DNA of 64,000 nt from Corinectria fuckeliana (taxonomy: Eukaryota; Ascomycota; Sordariomycetes; Hypocreales; Nectriaceae): assembly GCA_019137255.1 (NCBI GenBank), contig WPDH01000483.1, forward strand, positions 1 through 64,000, in the 5' to 3' direction. Positions within the stretch are counted from its first letter, which is position 1, and each line of letters begins with the position of its first letter. A program made the position numbers and the translations under genes. The notes below the pieces were generated by a model. It worked only from the letters and a program-made list of their open reading frames with translations. It did not search any database and was not told the DNA's origin. Of the stretch, positions 1-11,824 are shown piece by piece.

Positions 1-379
1 AATTACCTAGTAAAAGCTTAGTTTAACTAAATTACCTAGTAGAACTCTAACTATACCTATAATATAATCACTTTCTGGAAAGTTAGCTATTTAATCTGCC
101 TTTATATGTGTTTTCTAACACAGCGAAAAGCGTGTTTTTTGCTATTACTTATATTAACAGAATTACCTAGCAGAGCCTCAGCTAAAGCTATTACTTAGGT
201 AATAAGCTTCAGAGGGTCTGTTACTAGGTTACGAGACTCTGGGGGTCTAAATCCGAAGGAGGGTGTTATCATATAATCTAGGTGGGACCACACTTTCCCT
301 GATTCAGCTAGGAGGTGTAGATTATTCAAATAGAGGTGCGTCTAATTCCGTGGTCGAGTGCGCGCTTGTGTTGCTAACA
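1..379 (+). mobile_element. 3' end of an LTR retrotransposon (probable), cut by the window edge
   Basis: The first 260 bases are AT-rich, unlike the rest of the window, and contain no usable reading frame. A purine run (GAAGGAGGG, ending at 263) leads straight into TGTTA at 264, and a matching TAACA closes at 379. This is the expected order of polypurine tract and 3' LTR in Copia/Gypsy elements: the LTR starts with TG, ends with CA and has a short terminal inverted repeat. If so, the LTR is about 116 bp, which is short, and the coding part lies off the window. I see no target-site duplication, and no reverse transcriptase or integrase sequence. The element class is inferred. Confidence 0.4.
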
Positions 380-381
380 CT

Positions 382-383
382 CA

Positions 384-420
<37 letters not shown>
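382..420. repeat. (CA)n microsatellite
   Basis: About 18 uninterrupted CA units directly follow the proposed LTR end. Short reading frames made of Thr-His repeats across it are artefacts. Confidence 0.95.
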
Positions 421-800
421 ACGCCCCTCTTCCGCTATACACTCCCTGTCCTCCCTCTCCACCCCTCTGCCTCTCTGGGCAACTCCAACTCCAACTATGT
501 GCCTCACCTCACCCCCAGCTTGAGCCCTGGTCTCTCTCATCCACTGTGCGTGCCCCTGTGTTTCTCGGTTCGCCCGTCCATTGTGAGGTACTTCTGGAAT
601 GTTGCCTTTGTTAATGTTTAGCTACAAACTACCTACCTACCTATGACATATCTTGTCTAGTCTTGTCTCATATGAGCTTCAATGACTCTCCTGGCTACTG
701 GCTTTCAGCAACGAGACAATCCACCCTTCGCACGTAGTCTATTAACCAAAGGAAGAAGACAAAAAGCCAAGGGTGCACTGGTTGTTCAGGGGTCCGTGTT

Positions 801-801
<1 letters not shown>

Positions 802-835
<34 letters not shown>

Positions 836-863
836 TNNTTTCCCCCCCCCCCCCCCCCCCCCC
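802..863. repeat. Poly-C tract interrupted by two undetermined bases
   Basis: About 34 consecutive C are followed by T, two N (837-838), a few T, then about 22 more C. The Ns show that the assembly could not resolve this homopolymer, so its true length is unknown. The apparent proline-rich frame across it is not a gene. Confidence 0.9.
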
Positions 864-3800
864 GTCCCCAAAAGTTCTAGAGCGGCTGCGCGTCACTGTC
901 GGTTATTCCTGTCCCATCGCTCTCTCATATGCCCACTGCTTCGCTGCGCGCCCGAATGCGTGCGGGTTGCGGTCCGCTCACCGCACCCCCCCGGCCCCCC
1001 GGTCCTCCGTGCCTTGCTGCATAAACCCGGCGCCTAGGCAAAACCTCTCCCGGCTGACGAGCCCAGCGGCCCTATCCTATCACATCCTAGCCAGATAGCG
1101 CAGGTCCTTCTTGCTCTGCCCTTTTATGTTCTTCCTTTCCTTTTTAACGCCGCGCTACTAGGGGCGCCTTCTAGCTCTCCATAGGGTTCATAGGGTATCC
1201 GGGGGTCTACGCCGAGGCGCTGGGGCGCTGGGGCCCGAACTCGAAACCGATCTTCGCGGACCCCTTCCCCACACGCGCACACACACGACATCAAGGATCT
1301 AGGTAACGATGTCACCTACCAATTCTGTGCCACCTTGGACTATCGTCTCGTCTCGTCTCTTTTTGCTTTTTTTTCTCTCGGCTTGCACGAGTTAGTCCAT
1401 GTGCCTCCGCCTTTTTCTAGATTGAGTTTCTTTTTAATGTTCGTCCTCGGTTCTTTTCCTTCTTCGTTCCTTTCCTTGTTGGCAATGTTTGTCATGGGAG
1501 CACAAAGGTGGCGTCGAAAATGGGTGTGACAAGCCGTCGGTTGATTGTCGGTATTCTTGCTTCTGACCCAACTACCCGGTATTCTTAGGTAGACTCACAG
1601 TCTCAGGTGATGAATAGCGCGTGTCGTCGTCAATTACAACGAGCGAATGAATAGGGATGAGAATGAGCCCAACGAAAAGGTGACCAGCTTGTGACCGTCA
1701 AAGAACAGGCCGTCGTCACCTCCCGCTCTCTCGTCACGAGTGTAAGTGTTTGCGGCTCTGGAACTGGCCAGCTGGCGCCCTCTCGTCCTGCTAGGTTCAT
1801 GGGTTCGGCGCTGTACCACTGCAGCGAAGGAAAAGAATTCCGGGACGAGGGGCAGTGGCAGGGGTGACGGGTGACGGGTAGGAGGTGGCGTGGCCAATCA
1901 GGACTCCCAAAGGCCGTGGCAGTTGAAACGCCACCCGCGTTGGACCTCTCATGATTGGTCCTGTACCTGAGTGAAACGCGATCGGGGAGGGGGGTGGTCG
2001 TGTTGGCGCGTGAGCAGCAAGGGGCAAGTACATACTTACGAGGGCAGAGTGGGTAGAGGGGCAGCAGGAGAGCGAGTGGCAAGTGCGAGCGCGGTGCATG
2101 CCAGGACTTGGGAGGCATGGAATGGATATGCCCGGGCATGCAGCTTTGCAGGGCACGTACGAAGTAATTACGAAGTGATCGTAAGTATGTACGAAGTACG
2201 GAGTAAGGTAAGTATGTGTTCGTACAAGAAAGAAGGAACAAGGGGACCAGCCACCTACCGAGCAGCTGGCGGCGGACACAGAATCCTAGCATGGCCTAAT
2301 AAAAGAGATGGAGAGAAGGGAGGGAGGCTGGTGACGGTTTGGTCCGTGACTCCACGATTTCCCGTGTTCCCGTGTTCCCGTGTTCCGAGTTGGCCGTAAT
2401 GTTGGCTGCCGGCTGCCTATAGACGCCTTGTTTGGCAGCTTGTGAAGATGGATCCCACTAGGTAGATTACAGGCCGGTTGTCCAAGGTCAATCGCGGATC
2501 GGTGTGTGTTAGAGACGGGTGGGTAGAGGTGGAGAGGCCTTTGACTAATTATGCAGTTGTTACTGTCGTTTGCTGGCTATGCGCTCGTTGGCATCTGTTG
2601 TTGGCAAGCCCCGGCCATGCAAGTGAGGTATGGAAAGTTAGGCCTCCAGCCACCACTGCCCAGGCTTTGCCAGCTTGCCAGCCTCTTACTCGTATGCCAG
2701 TCCACGTCACTTACGTCTTGCTCCATCCACTCGTCTGCGTTACTTGATTGTCAATTCCAACTGCTTCTCGTTTCCGATTTCTTTCATCTCCCGGCACAAT
2801 CCATTTGCTTCTCAATGTCCATCAAACGCTACAATGACTCGTCGTCATGGTCCATCCCAAGACCGAACGATGGATGCGAAGCCCGGTATCAGACAAAGTG
2901 TGTGACAGATCCCCCGATTCAGAATCCTTCCGACACAAATCCTCCCGACTCGTCGGTCCTCAGTTCGGTTCCTCCACCCCTGGACCTCAGCAGAAGCTTG
3001 GCCTCAAGTTGCCTTCCTTCCTAGGTAGGCAAGACGTGCAAGTCCGTGTTAGTCAGAAGTGTCTCGTCTCCCTGAAAGCCACCTACAGCTGAGTCCCCTG
3101 ATTAATCCTCCCGGCAAGCCTCACCGTCCACCGTCCACCATCCACCATCCACCGAGCCCGTCCATTTCTAACCCGTTCCCTACTATCGAGACCCCTGGCA
3201 AAATCCAGCGATCCAGCAACTCTACTGTCAGGTCCGTGATGTCGCTCGGTCATGCCCGTTCCGAGACTGCGCCACTGAGCTTTAGTCTACCTACCTAGTT
3301 ATCCCTACGACAGACAGCCTGCGCCACAGCGAGGGCCTATGCGAATACGTACTAGCTACCTCACCTAGTAATTACTAGTCGCAGTGGCCATGGCATTGCA
3401 TTGCCGCTGTGCCTGGATCGATCTGCCTGCTTTATGCCTGTTCCCCGTGCATGCATCGGTGCCTCATCTGGCGCCAAGTGAAGCTGAGTACCCGCGCGTG
3501 TAAGTACTACCTAGGTATGTACGTACGTACGTAGACCTACATGCAACCATGCGAACTCTGCACCATCGAGGCCAAAGGCATCCTTTCAGAGAACTTTCTC
3601 ATCAGTCCACCGCACTCCACTCCAGCGGTTGTCCCAGAATATCTGTCAGCCACTAATATCGCTGGCTTGTTCCCCTCCTCGCCGTTTTGACGCGCCGTCC
3701 CCCTCCCTCTTGATGCATCCCGTTCTGTCCCGTCTTCCTTGATCGAGACGTCCACCGTTCATGGTCCGACATAACGAGCTTCACCTCTTTTGCTCACCCA

Positions 3801-5071
3801 GTCCATCTACACCGACACCCTACTAGCTTAAAGGACCCAACAACAACCTGCCTTGCCTTACTACATCCATCGCCTCGCACCTATACAGCCGCAACTACGA
3901 ATCCATCCGAACCTGCATCTGGGCATGCATGCATCCCCCAGCTCATCCCCCAGGCCCAGACATGATTCTACCTCATGCATTGCGCTTCACAAACACGCAA
4001 ACACCAATCTCACCCCTGAAACGAAACATGAAATGTTTCTGCTGTCTTCTCCTGTTTTGCTACGTAGTGGTACTTCGTAGACGGCGCGCTAGGTCGGTAC
4101 TATACTATGTACAATACCGTACCCGCCGACAGATACAACCCATGCTTCCTTTTCTTAATACTCGGACCTTCTCCCGGTAACCCCTGAGGATTCCCATGTC
4201 CACTAGTCGAATAGTCCCTCATTCCATCCGCCGTCTCCCATCTCCCACCCCATACTACTACATCTGTCGTCCGTCTACCCTTACCACATGCTGTCCGAGC
4301 CACGGCGTCTACTCCTGCTGGCCCTTGGGGAAACAGGAGCAACTGGCTCGTCAAAAGCCACTCCACATCATCGTTCCCGGATCCTCTCCCGCCGGAGTGC
4401 CCTGGCTGATGGCATCTGCTCCCACCGACACCTCGTTGCCTTCCGCGGGTCATGGATAGGACCTTCGTCTCCGTATTCACCAATAATGCCTTCGAAAACG
4501 TTTCTCTCCACTCCTTGGCATCCCGGTCCACTCCGGCCGCATCCTCATGCTCAAGGTCGGCCGCCAACGCTCTCGCGTACGTCCTGCCGATGGGTACTCG
4601 TGGTCACCAGGGCTATGGCGCAGATAGTACGCCCTTCGCCACCATCCGACGACATCAACGACTGCCAACGTCAATGCCACTCGCGGCCCGGATGCCGCCG
4701 CAGAGACAACAACAACAACAATAACAACAACCTCCACGCCACCGTGCCATATCATGCCCGGTCTCGGCCCACCGTAAGCGACCCAACGGCTCACCTGCTA
4801 ACCCAAATACCCGCGGGCAACACGGGCCCGAGGCCTCCCATGTCTAGGCTGTACTGCTACTTTGCGCGACTCTGTAATAATGCTCCATATTGCAACCTAA
4901 ATGCAATGATTCGCACCCATCGCTGTTGCGTGTGTAACCCAGACTCTGAGATGGCAGGGCCAGAAGAAAGTATGACTCGGCAAGACCGCCGCCACTCGAA
5001 AAAAAAATTGTGCTAGAGATGCCGCTGTGGTTTATGATTCAAGGAGGGGCCGATGCTACGTCGCATCCCCC
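864..5071. other. Gene-free spacer
   Basis: I find no frame with convincing coding character or splice pattern on either strand. The stretch holds simple-sequence patches, CT-rich and (TACG)n-like sequence near 3515-3535, one exact TACCTAGGTA palindrome at 3508-3517, and an AAC run near 4707-4730. The end nearest 5071 should be the 3' untranslated region of the Pbp1 homologue, which ends at 5072 on the minus strand. Confidence 0.6.
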
Positions 5072-8068
5072 TTATTTGGCTTCGTCTGAGCTGTCCGTCG
5101 TCCGGCCTTGGCTCGCAGCCGGCACAACGTGATTGGTCTGTGGCGTCTGATGGTGTCCCTGGCCGCCATAGCCCTTGTTGTAGTTGTTGCTGCCGTTTCG
5201 GTGCTGCTGACCATATTGGTGTCCTTGCTGGGGGCTGGTCCCAAAGTGCTGTGGTCCAGGACTGCCGTACCCTCCTCGCACTAAACGCTGTTAGCCTTCT
5301 TGTTCATCCCAGAGCGTACGAAGCGTCACTTACTGGGTCCACTGGGCTGTCCCGGAGTGAACACCGGCTGGTTGTATTGCACATTAGGGCTCATCCCATA
5401 CATCGGCTGGCCTTGCTGCGATCCCTGATGAACCATCATCGGCGCGGCGGGGCGTCCCGGGCTAGGATAGCCGTTGGCTCCGGGCACCGGCTGAGGTCCG
5501 GACTGCATGAACTGTGGGTGGTTTCCGGGATACATCATCTGGGGTCCGGGTACCATTCCCTGTGGTCCCGGGATGAACTGTGGCTGCATCATCATCGGTC
5601 CGCCCATTTGTCCTTGCTGAGGCGACATGTACTGAGGGTTGTTGGAGAAGCTGCGGAACTGGCCCATCTGCGGTGTCCCAGGCCCCATGTAAACCGGCTG
5701 GTTGTAGGGTACCTGCGGGGAGTTGACGCCAGGATAAGCTGCCACGGGGACATTGCCCAGTCGAGGCGAAGCAAATGACTGCGCCGAGTTCGAATGCATC
5801 ATCCGATGGTCATCATTGCCATACGGGGGGTGCGGCACAGGCCCATGCTGCGGTGTGTGCATCTGCATCGGCGCCATGTGCGGTGACTGCCTCGACCCCA
5901 TGCTATGCGCGCCGTGCTGGAGATGGAATGGCAGCTGATGTTGGTGAGGCATCTGCGGAACGACGTGCTGGGGGTTGGGGGTAGCCAAGGGAGGCCCACC
6001 GAAGGGTTGGCGCTCGAAGAACTCCTTGTACGTCAGACGCATCGTGGAATCAGGCTTCTCGTTGTCTTGAAGCTGTCGCCATGTAGGCAGAGTATCGTAG
6101 GAGGGGCGGAGACCAGCGTTATCATCCCAGTTGCGGCCCTGGGCAGGTGTAAAGGTCTGGATGTGTGAAAGGATGTAACACTTCTTGACGTCAATTGCCT
6201 TAGTCTTGCGACGAATGAGCTGACCCGTTGTAGCTGCTGGAGCACTTGCAGGAGCGTCAACAACGTTGTTCACTGCCGAACGTGGGCTCGAGCTGGCACT
6301 AGGTCCGTTGGGGTTGAAGGTCGCGGCAAAGGGGCTTGGTCTGAACTCGTGGCTGTTGGGGTTCAACTTGGGGCCCATGTGGCCAGGAACTCCGCTGATG
6401 CGTCGATTATATCCCGGCTCCACGTTGGCCGGGCCAGTTGGGGGAGCGCGCATTTCTGTGGTGGGTGCGTGAGCTGGAGGCTGAGAGAATTTCTGTTGCT
6501 CGACGTTACGGAGTCGTTGAGCAAGCGAACCGGTCTGTTGCTGCGAAGGTACGTGCTGGGCGTGTTGGCTGTGCTGACCTCCACCCCGGCTGTTCCGGTA
6601 CTGCTGGTGATACTGCTGCTGGGGAAATGGCTGGCGAGCTCCGGCATGGCGATTCTGAGCTCCGGTTGGAGGAGTTGGCTGGGTGTTCGCCGAGGTGCGC
6701 GAAGGTCGAGAGTCACTAGGGGTGACGGTTGTGCTGGCAGTTGCTGGTGTCGTCTGTCCGGCTGCTTGAGGCTGAGTCTCCTTCGACGGTGTCGTCTTCT
6801 CCTTTGTCGAGTCCGCTTTGGCCTTCGCGACGTCTTCGGCGTTCTTAATAGCCTTGGCCTGAATCTCTTTCTGCTTAAGCGGGTCTTTGGCAATGATGGA
6901 GACTAGGTCGGTCGGCACTGGGGTAGAAAGTTTGAAAGAGTTGGCAAACTTTTTCAACTCTGTCAGCTTGACTTCCTTGTCAGCCTTGGCCTTGTTGCTG
7001 CGGGCCTTCTCGGCAACTTGTCGCTGTTGGCTGGCAAATGTCTTGAATTCCTTTAGAACATCATGCTCAACTGTCGAAGTAGCACTAGGAGTGGCTTCAT
7101 TGCGGCCACCGGTGGCGGCGGTAGAGTTTCGCAGGGGGGTACTAGGCTTTTCAGCGGGCTTCGCATCCGTAGCCTTGGTGCTGGCGGGCTGAGCCGCTGC
7201 CTTAGGTTCAGTTGTTGTGACTTCGGCGACTTTCTTATCGGTTGCCTGCTTTTGATCCTCACTCTTGGAGGAAACACCGTTTTTGTTGGATTCAGCGACT
7301 GGAGTCTTCGATTCCTCCGGAGCTGTGACGGGAGCGGGGCTCGGTTGCTTCTTGGGTGGTGCCTTGATCTGAGAGGAAATGATGGCCGGGTCGATGGGAG
7401 CTCCCTTGACGTTGGACTGGCCGGCTGGAGCTCTTTTTGCGGGGGGCGTGTACTTGTTTTCCCGGCCAGCCAAGGGAGGGAAGTCCTGGCGCCGAACGCC
7501 GCTATACCTTTGGCAACTGTCAGTCTAGCACTCTAGAAAATGAAACGAATCGATCGAAAAGGCACATACTTATCCTCTTCATTTTCGCCCTGATCATCTC
7601 CGCCGTCAACATGATCCATGATTCGCTCCTCGGCAACATGGGCGGTGGTAGGCGCGCTGCGCTCAATCTCTCTCGCCTTTCTCTCAGCAGCAGCTATTCG
7701 CTCGCGATACTGAGGGTGGTTCTTGTTGATGGCAGTTGTGTAGATATTCTCATCGTAGTCTGTCTTAAGACCAAAGAGTCTCTCGTTCTCGGCAAACTGG
7801 TCCCAGGCTCCGCCACTGTTGGACTTTTCTAGAGCACCGTTGGTGGCATCGTTCGACTCGGGGACCCAAGGCTGGAGGACTCTTTCGTTACCGAATCGGC
7901 TGTTGGAAATGGCCGCGTCGGTACGAAATGAAGTGCGATTTCCTATTGTGAAACCCGTTAGGGTAAAAACAGTGCAGATCGGAAGTTGGACGACTTACCA
8001 TTTTGCCGGTTGTCCAGTTTTCCCCCAGCACCTCCACCTGCTATGCCGTCTTTCTTCGGGAGGGGCAT
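5072..8068 (-). CDS. PBP1: Ataxin-2 / PAB1-binding protein Pbp1 homologue, without a visible Sm domain
   Basis: Four exons on the minus strand (8068-7999, 7942-7570, 7507-5334, 5280-5072) give 941 residues. An FRTD-type lead-in (about residues 29-35) precedes an LsmAD domain (about 70-135, including WDQFAENERLFGLKTDYDEN). Next come a Lys/Ala/Thr-rich disordered stretch, a PAM2-like poly(A)-binding-protein motif (LNPNSHEFRP, about residue 530), and a Met/Pro/Gln/Gly-rich low-complexity tail. Ataxin-2/Pbp1 proteins bind Pab1, promote stress granules and regulate polyadenylation and translation in the cytoplasm. The family normally has an Sm-like domain before LsmAD. Here the model begins only about 30 residues before the LsmAD lead-in and I cannot find Sm sequence upstream. 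The last intron (5281-5333) begins with GTAAGT just before an in-frame TGA that would otherwise truncate the protein. Confidence 0.9.
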
Positions 8069-8069
8069 G

Positions 8070-8467
8070 CTGAAAACTCTCTTATCGTTGTATGGCTTCT
8101 CAAACGAGTGTCAAGATGTCGTCGCCTCGACCGTAGGTCGCTACCGGGAATGCCTTGCGTGGCGATACGGGATGGACAGTATCTCGGTGGGTTCGCAAAC
8201 GCAGCGCACTTGTCAACCCTAGAAGAGGCATGTGTTAGACGTGGTAAGAGGTCTTTTGTGGGGTGCGTATCGAGGGCGTCGTGGGGAACAAGTTTGGAAG
8301 GTGAGGTTTCTAGAGGCCACGTCCGATGGAAGCCCATGACGTGACGCTACAGTGACTGGGGTGGGTAAACGGAGAACAGTCGTGGGGTTGAAGGGGCACC
8401 TGTTGGGAACCAAAGAGGCGAGGCGTGTTGTGATTGTGATTGTCGACAGCGACGAAGTCGGACTTAC
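8070..8467 (-). other. Probable 5' untranslated intron of the Pbp1 homologue
   Basis: On the minus strand an AAG|GTAAGT donor at 8467 pairs with a TTTTCAG acceptor at 8070, one base before the ATG at 8068. At about 400 bp it is far longer than the coding introns, which is common for leader introns. It replaces the place where an Sm-domain exon might be expected, and I read no Sm-like peptide within it. Confidence 0.45.
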
Positions 8468-10290
8468 CTTGTGGGAACTGGCGGCGTTGCTCGTGTGACA
8501 AAAGGACGGTGGTGGTGGTGGTGGTGACGGTAACAGTAACGGATCAAGGACGATCAGGTTGTTGAAGGAAGGCAAGAGACTCGATACCAGCAGGTCGCTC
8601 TAAACTGGGGAGAATGTCAGTGCCTGCATCGACATGCAAAGACGCAAAGACGCAACGACGCATCCAACGGCTGGCGAGACGAGGTTTGGGTTTGGGTTCG
8701 GGTTCAGGGGCGGGCAGGGCGCAAACGGACGCAGACGGAGATGCAGGACAAAGGGCCCGAAAGTTGGGGCGGGTCAAAAGAGCACCCAGGAGCGACTGGC
8801 GAGGAAACGGGGCGAGGGAGGAGAGACGGGGGTAGCTGGGAGAAATGGGGGGACTGCGATTTACCTCTCTGGCTCTCTGGAGGAGACGGGGCGAGCGAGG
8901 AGACGGCGAGAAGGTGGTCGGCAGCGGTGCGTCCAGCTCGGTGCTGCTACAGTTGCCTCCCAATGGGCGACAAGGGCATGCGGCGGCGGGGTTTGGGCCA
9001 GGTCGTGGAGGGAGAGGGAGGATCTGAGGTCGAAGTTTTGGCAATCGGCGTGGTGATGAGGCATTGTTTTCCGAGGTAGACTACCCTTTGTGAGTAGGTA
9101 CCCTGTCGGTTCCGCTGGTGCTTCTGTTTCTACTTCTGGCTTCCCGGACGCCGGGCGGTTGGCGGGCTGGCTACAAAAAAAATTAAAGCGCCCCAAACAA
9201 AAAAAAGGTGTGGTGGGAGCTTGCTGGCTGCCGCTGGCCGCCCGCCGCTGGTGGTTCTCGGGGAGGGGCTGTGTGGGGTTCGAGACCCTCAGAGCTGCTC
9301 GGGCTGGGCTCTCCAGCTCTCTTACCTTACGCGTAGGTAGAACACCACCAAAGTGAGCCTCATCCAGTGGCCTGTTAGTGAGTCTCTGTCTGTCCTAAAC
9401 ACCCGTGGAACAGCGTGACCCTGTGGCTGCAGCCGGTACACCGCATAACCTAAATAGGACCTGCCAGGCACAGTGCCAGGCAGTTTTCTTTCGTCTTTGA
9501 ACCAATCCGAGCTATCCCTGCCCAACGCTCTCGGCAGTTTCACACCCAACCACAAACAACCACTCGTCGAAACCACACTGTGCGAGGTTTGTCTCCGCTG
9601 ACAACGCTCCCCAAACGCCTGCGTGTACTCTCCAAGTACCCGTCTACTACCCCGGACCTCCGATTTCAGGGAAACCATCTGGAACTGAACCCTCCCGCAA
9701 GTCTCGGGACAGCGCGGTTAGATCCCAGGGCGATTGTTATTTTCGTGGCAACTCTGCATAAGTTGGTGTCACGGCGGGATTGTCCGCAATACGAGGCTGA
9801 CGCTGCAGATATTTAAAGTAGGGGGGGAATAGCTTCTACAGAACTCTACCTCGTGGTCGCATGTGTGCATCGAGAGAAAAGGGATTCACTACGTCCAGAA
9901 GGTGGGGTGGCCATCGATTCACGCATTTCCTCTAATCAGCCCTCCAAAAGACAGCCTTGGGAGCAACATAGCTGAAAGCCACCTGTTTGTGCATTTTTCG
10001 TGTGATTGAGTGGGTGAGCCGCAATCGAACCATGGTGGCTCGAGCAATCCACGCATAACGTACCGCCCCTGTTTGTTAGAGGCAAGTTGTTGGATACAAA
10101 TATATTCCCCACAGCCACACTGCCAGCCTGCTGCATATTGGGGCATTTAATGTGTCGCCGAGTGGAACAGAGGACACATGGTATGAACCAAAGGATTTCT
10201 ACTACAAATATTCACAAAGAGGACATCACCTCCACCTCGTTGGACGACTCTGACTGTTGGTACAAGAATTTACGCCTCTTGGACCCCCAT
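8468..10290. other. Spacer: Pbp1 promoter and leader, then complex III core 2 terminator region
   Basis: Frames here on both strands are low-complexity (Pro/Arg/Ser-rich) and look non-coding. The GC-rich part (8600-9060) probably includes the Pbp1 leader. A direct repeat of TGCCAGGCA lies near 9461-9481. No other gene is visible. Confidence 0.5.
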
Positions 10291-11824
10291 CTATACTCGA
10301 AGACCAAGCTCCTCGGCATAAGGCAGCACAAAGAGGTCACCAACGGTAGAGACGGTGGCCTTACCATCGAGGAGGGCCTTGGCAGCCTGTAGACAGCATT
10401 AGCATCGTAGTAAGGTAATAGGACAACAAGCAATCTCACCGTCGTCAACTTCTCGGCAGTAACGGCGTCGATGGCCTGAGCGAGGCTAGCAGTCTCGTAG
10501 ACCTTGCCGCTGTTGACAAGACCAGAGCCGGCCAGGAGGATGCTGGACTTCTGGGTCTGGGCCTCGTCGAGGGCGTTGAACTTGGCGTTGGCAATGGCCT
10601 TCGTAACGTCCTCCTTGGCAACGGTGCCGGCAGCGATGCTCTTGAGTACCTTGACCGTCTCCTCAGCGCCCTTGCGGACAGAGGGGGCAGGGCCGGAGAG
10701 CTGAACGCTCAGCAGACCAGCATCAGAGTATGTGAGGTTGGAGGTAGAGACAGAGAGACCAGAGGTGCCGGCGGTAGCCTTAGAGAGGAGGCTGAAGCCG
10801 GATGTCCACTTGATGCTGGACTGGCCACCGAGAAGGGAGGCAAGGACAGCAATCTCGGCCTTGGCAGAGCTGTAGCTGGAACCGGGGAAGGCAATGACGA
10901 TAGAGTTGCCAGCAGTGTGACTCGTCCGCTGCTCGCCACCGTAGTACTTGGTGGCCTCGGTCTTGAGGGTCCGGCCGCTTCGGGGGGTGGCGGGCACGTC
11001 CTTGAAGAACTGGCCAACCCAGTTGGAGAGGGCGTCGGGCGCAGCACCATCGGCGACGATGGCGAAGTTGGGCTTGGAGTACACAACGTCGGCGAAGCCC
11101 GCAATGTACTCCTCGTTCAGGTACTTCTGGAAGGGGGTCGAGGAGGCAGGGTACAGGGAGGAGCCCAGACCGGAGTGGAAGGCGACGGCGTGGGCGTTGT
11201 CGAGGGCGATGGCGGGGACATTGCCATTGAGGGCGATCTGCTTGAGGCGCAGGACTCGCTCAACCTCCTCGTGGAGCTCGTGGGCTATCAATGATGTCAA
11301 TGCCGGTGCAAACGACGTGTTTCCCACGATTGGTTCACTCACTGGTGTACTTGGTCAGCGAGACAACCTCGGCCAGGAGCTCGGTGAAGTAGGGCAGGTC
11401 CTCGCGGAGGAAGCTGGCCTCGAGAACAACAGCCTCCCTGGTGTGCGAGGAGGCCAATTGACCACCGAGCAGTTCGGACTCGCGGGTGATGCGAAGGGCA
11501 GATCGTCGCTGGGTGTTCTACGTGGGACCCGGCAAATTAGCTCAAGTCCCGGCCTCGGATATCGAGTTTCCTCACCTTGAACGCGAACTCCTCCAGTCCA
11601 ACGGTCAAGCCAGGCAGAGGCTGGAATCGCGTACCAGCCTTGGCAACGATCGCAAGCCTCGTAGTCGGTCCGTGGGCGTCTCGCGAGGCAACCTTCAGTC
11701 CAGACACATCCGAGGTCTCGTACGATCCAGCCGACGCAGCAGCGGCAAATGTTCGTCGCTGGACGCCGCAGGACCGACGAGCGGCCTGCTGCGCAGTTCT
11801 CGCGAGGGACGATCTCGAGATCAT
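10291..11824 (-). CDS. QCR2: Cytochrome bc1 complex core protein 2 (Qcr2), mitochondrial
   Basis: Four exons (11824-11576, 11517-11343, 11284-10440, 10386-10291) encode 454 residues. The N-terminus is rich in Arg, Ser and Ala and lacks acidic residues (MISRSSLARTAQQAARR), as in a mitochondrial presequence. The rest is an M16 metallopeptidase-type fold: an N-terminal half, then the C-terminal half with the FSLLSKATAGTSGLSVS and LSVQLSGPAPSVRKGAEE segments, ending PYAEELGLRV. Where active M16 enzymes have HxxEH, this protein reads VGLEEFAFK, so it is a structural subunit, as expected of Qcr2. It is a core subunit of complex III in the inner membrane. It is divergent to Rpc82 across an 877 bp spacer. 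Mitochondrial processing peptidase subunits are related but would keep different motifs. Confidence 0.92.

Noticed and set aside
1630..2292. 220-residue frame on the minus strand
   Set aside because: Its composition is random-looking (Cys, Pro, Arg and His scattered), it shares the region with three other overlapping frames, and it has no splice logic or recognisable motif.
4288..5016. 242-residue frame on the plus strand with an Asn run
   Set aside because: The Asn run comes from an AAC microsatellite and the rest shows no coding bias.
5053..7536. Several plus-strand frames opposite the Pbp1 homologue
   Set aside because: They are shadows of the minus-strand gene, whose LsmAD domain, PAM2 motif and spliced C-terminus are clear.
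9240..9300. tRNA-like B box (GGTTCGAGACC)
   Set aside because: No A box, no acceptor stem and no anticodon arm can be drawn around it.
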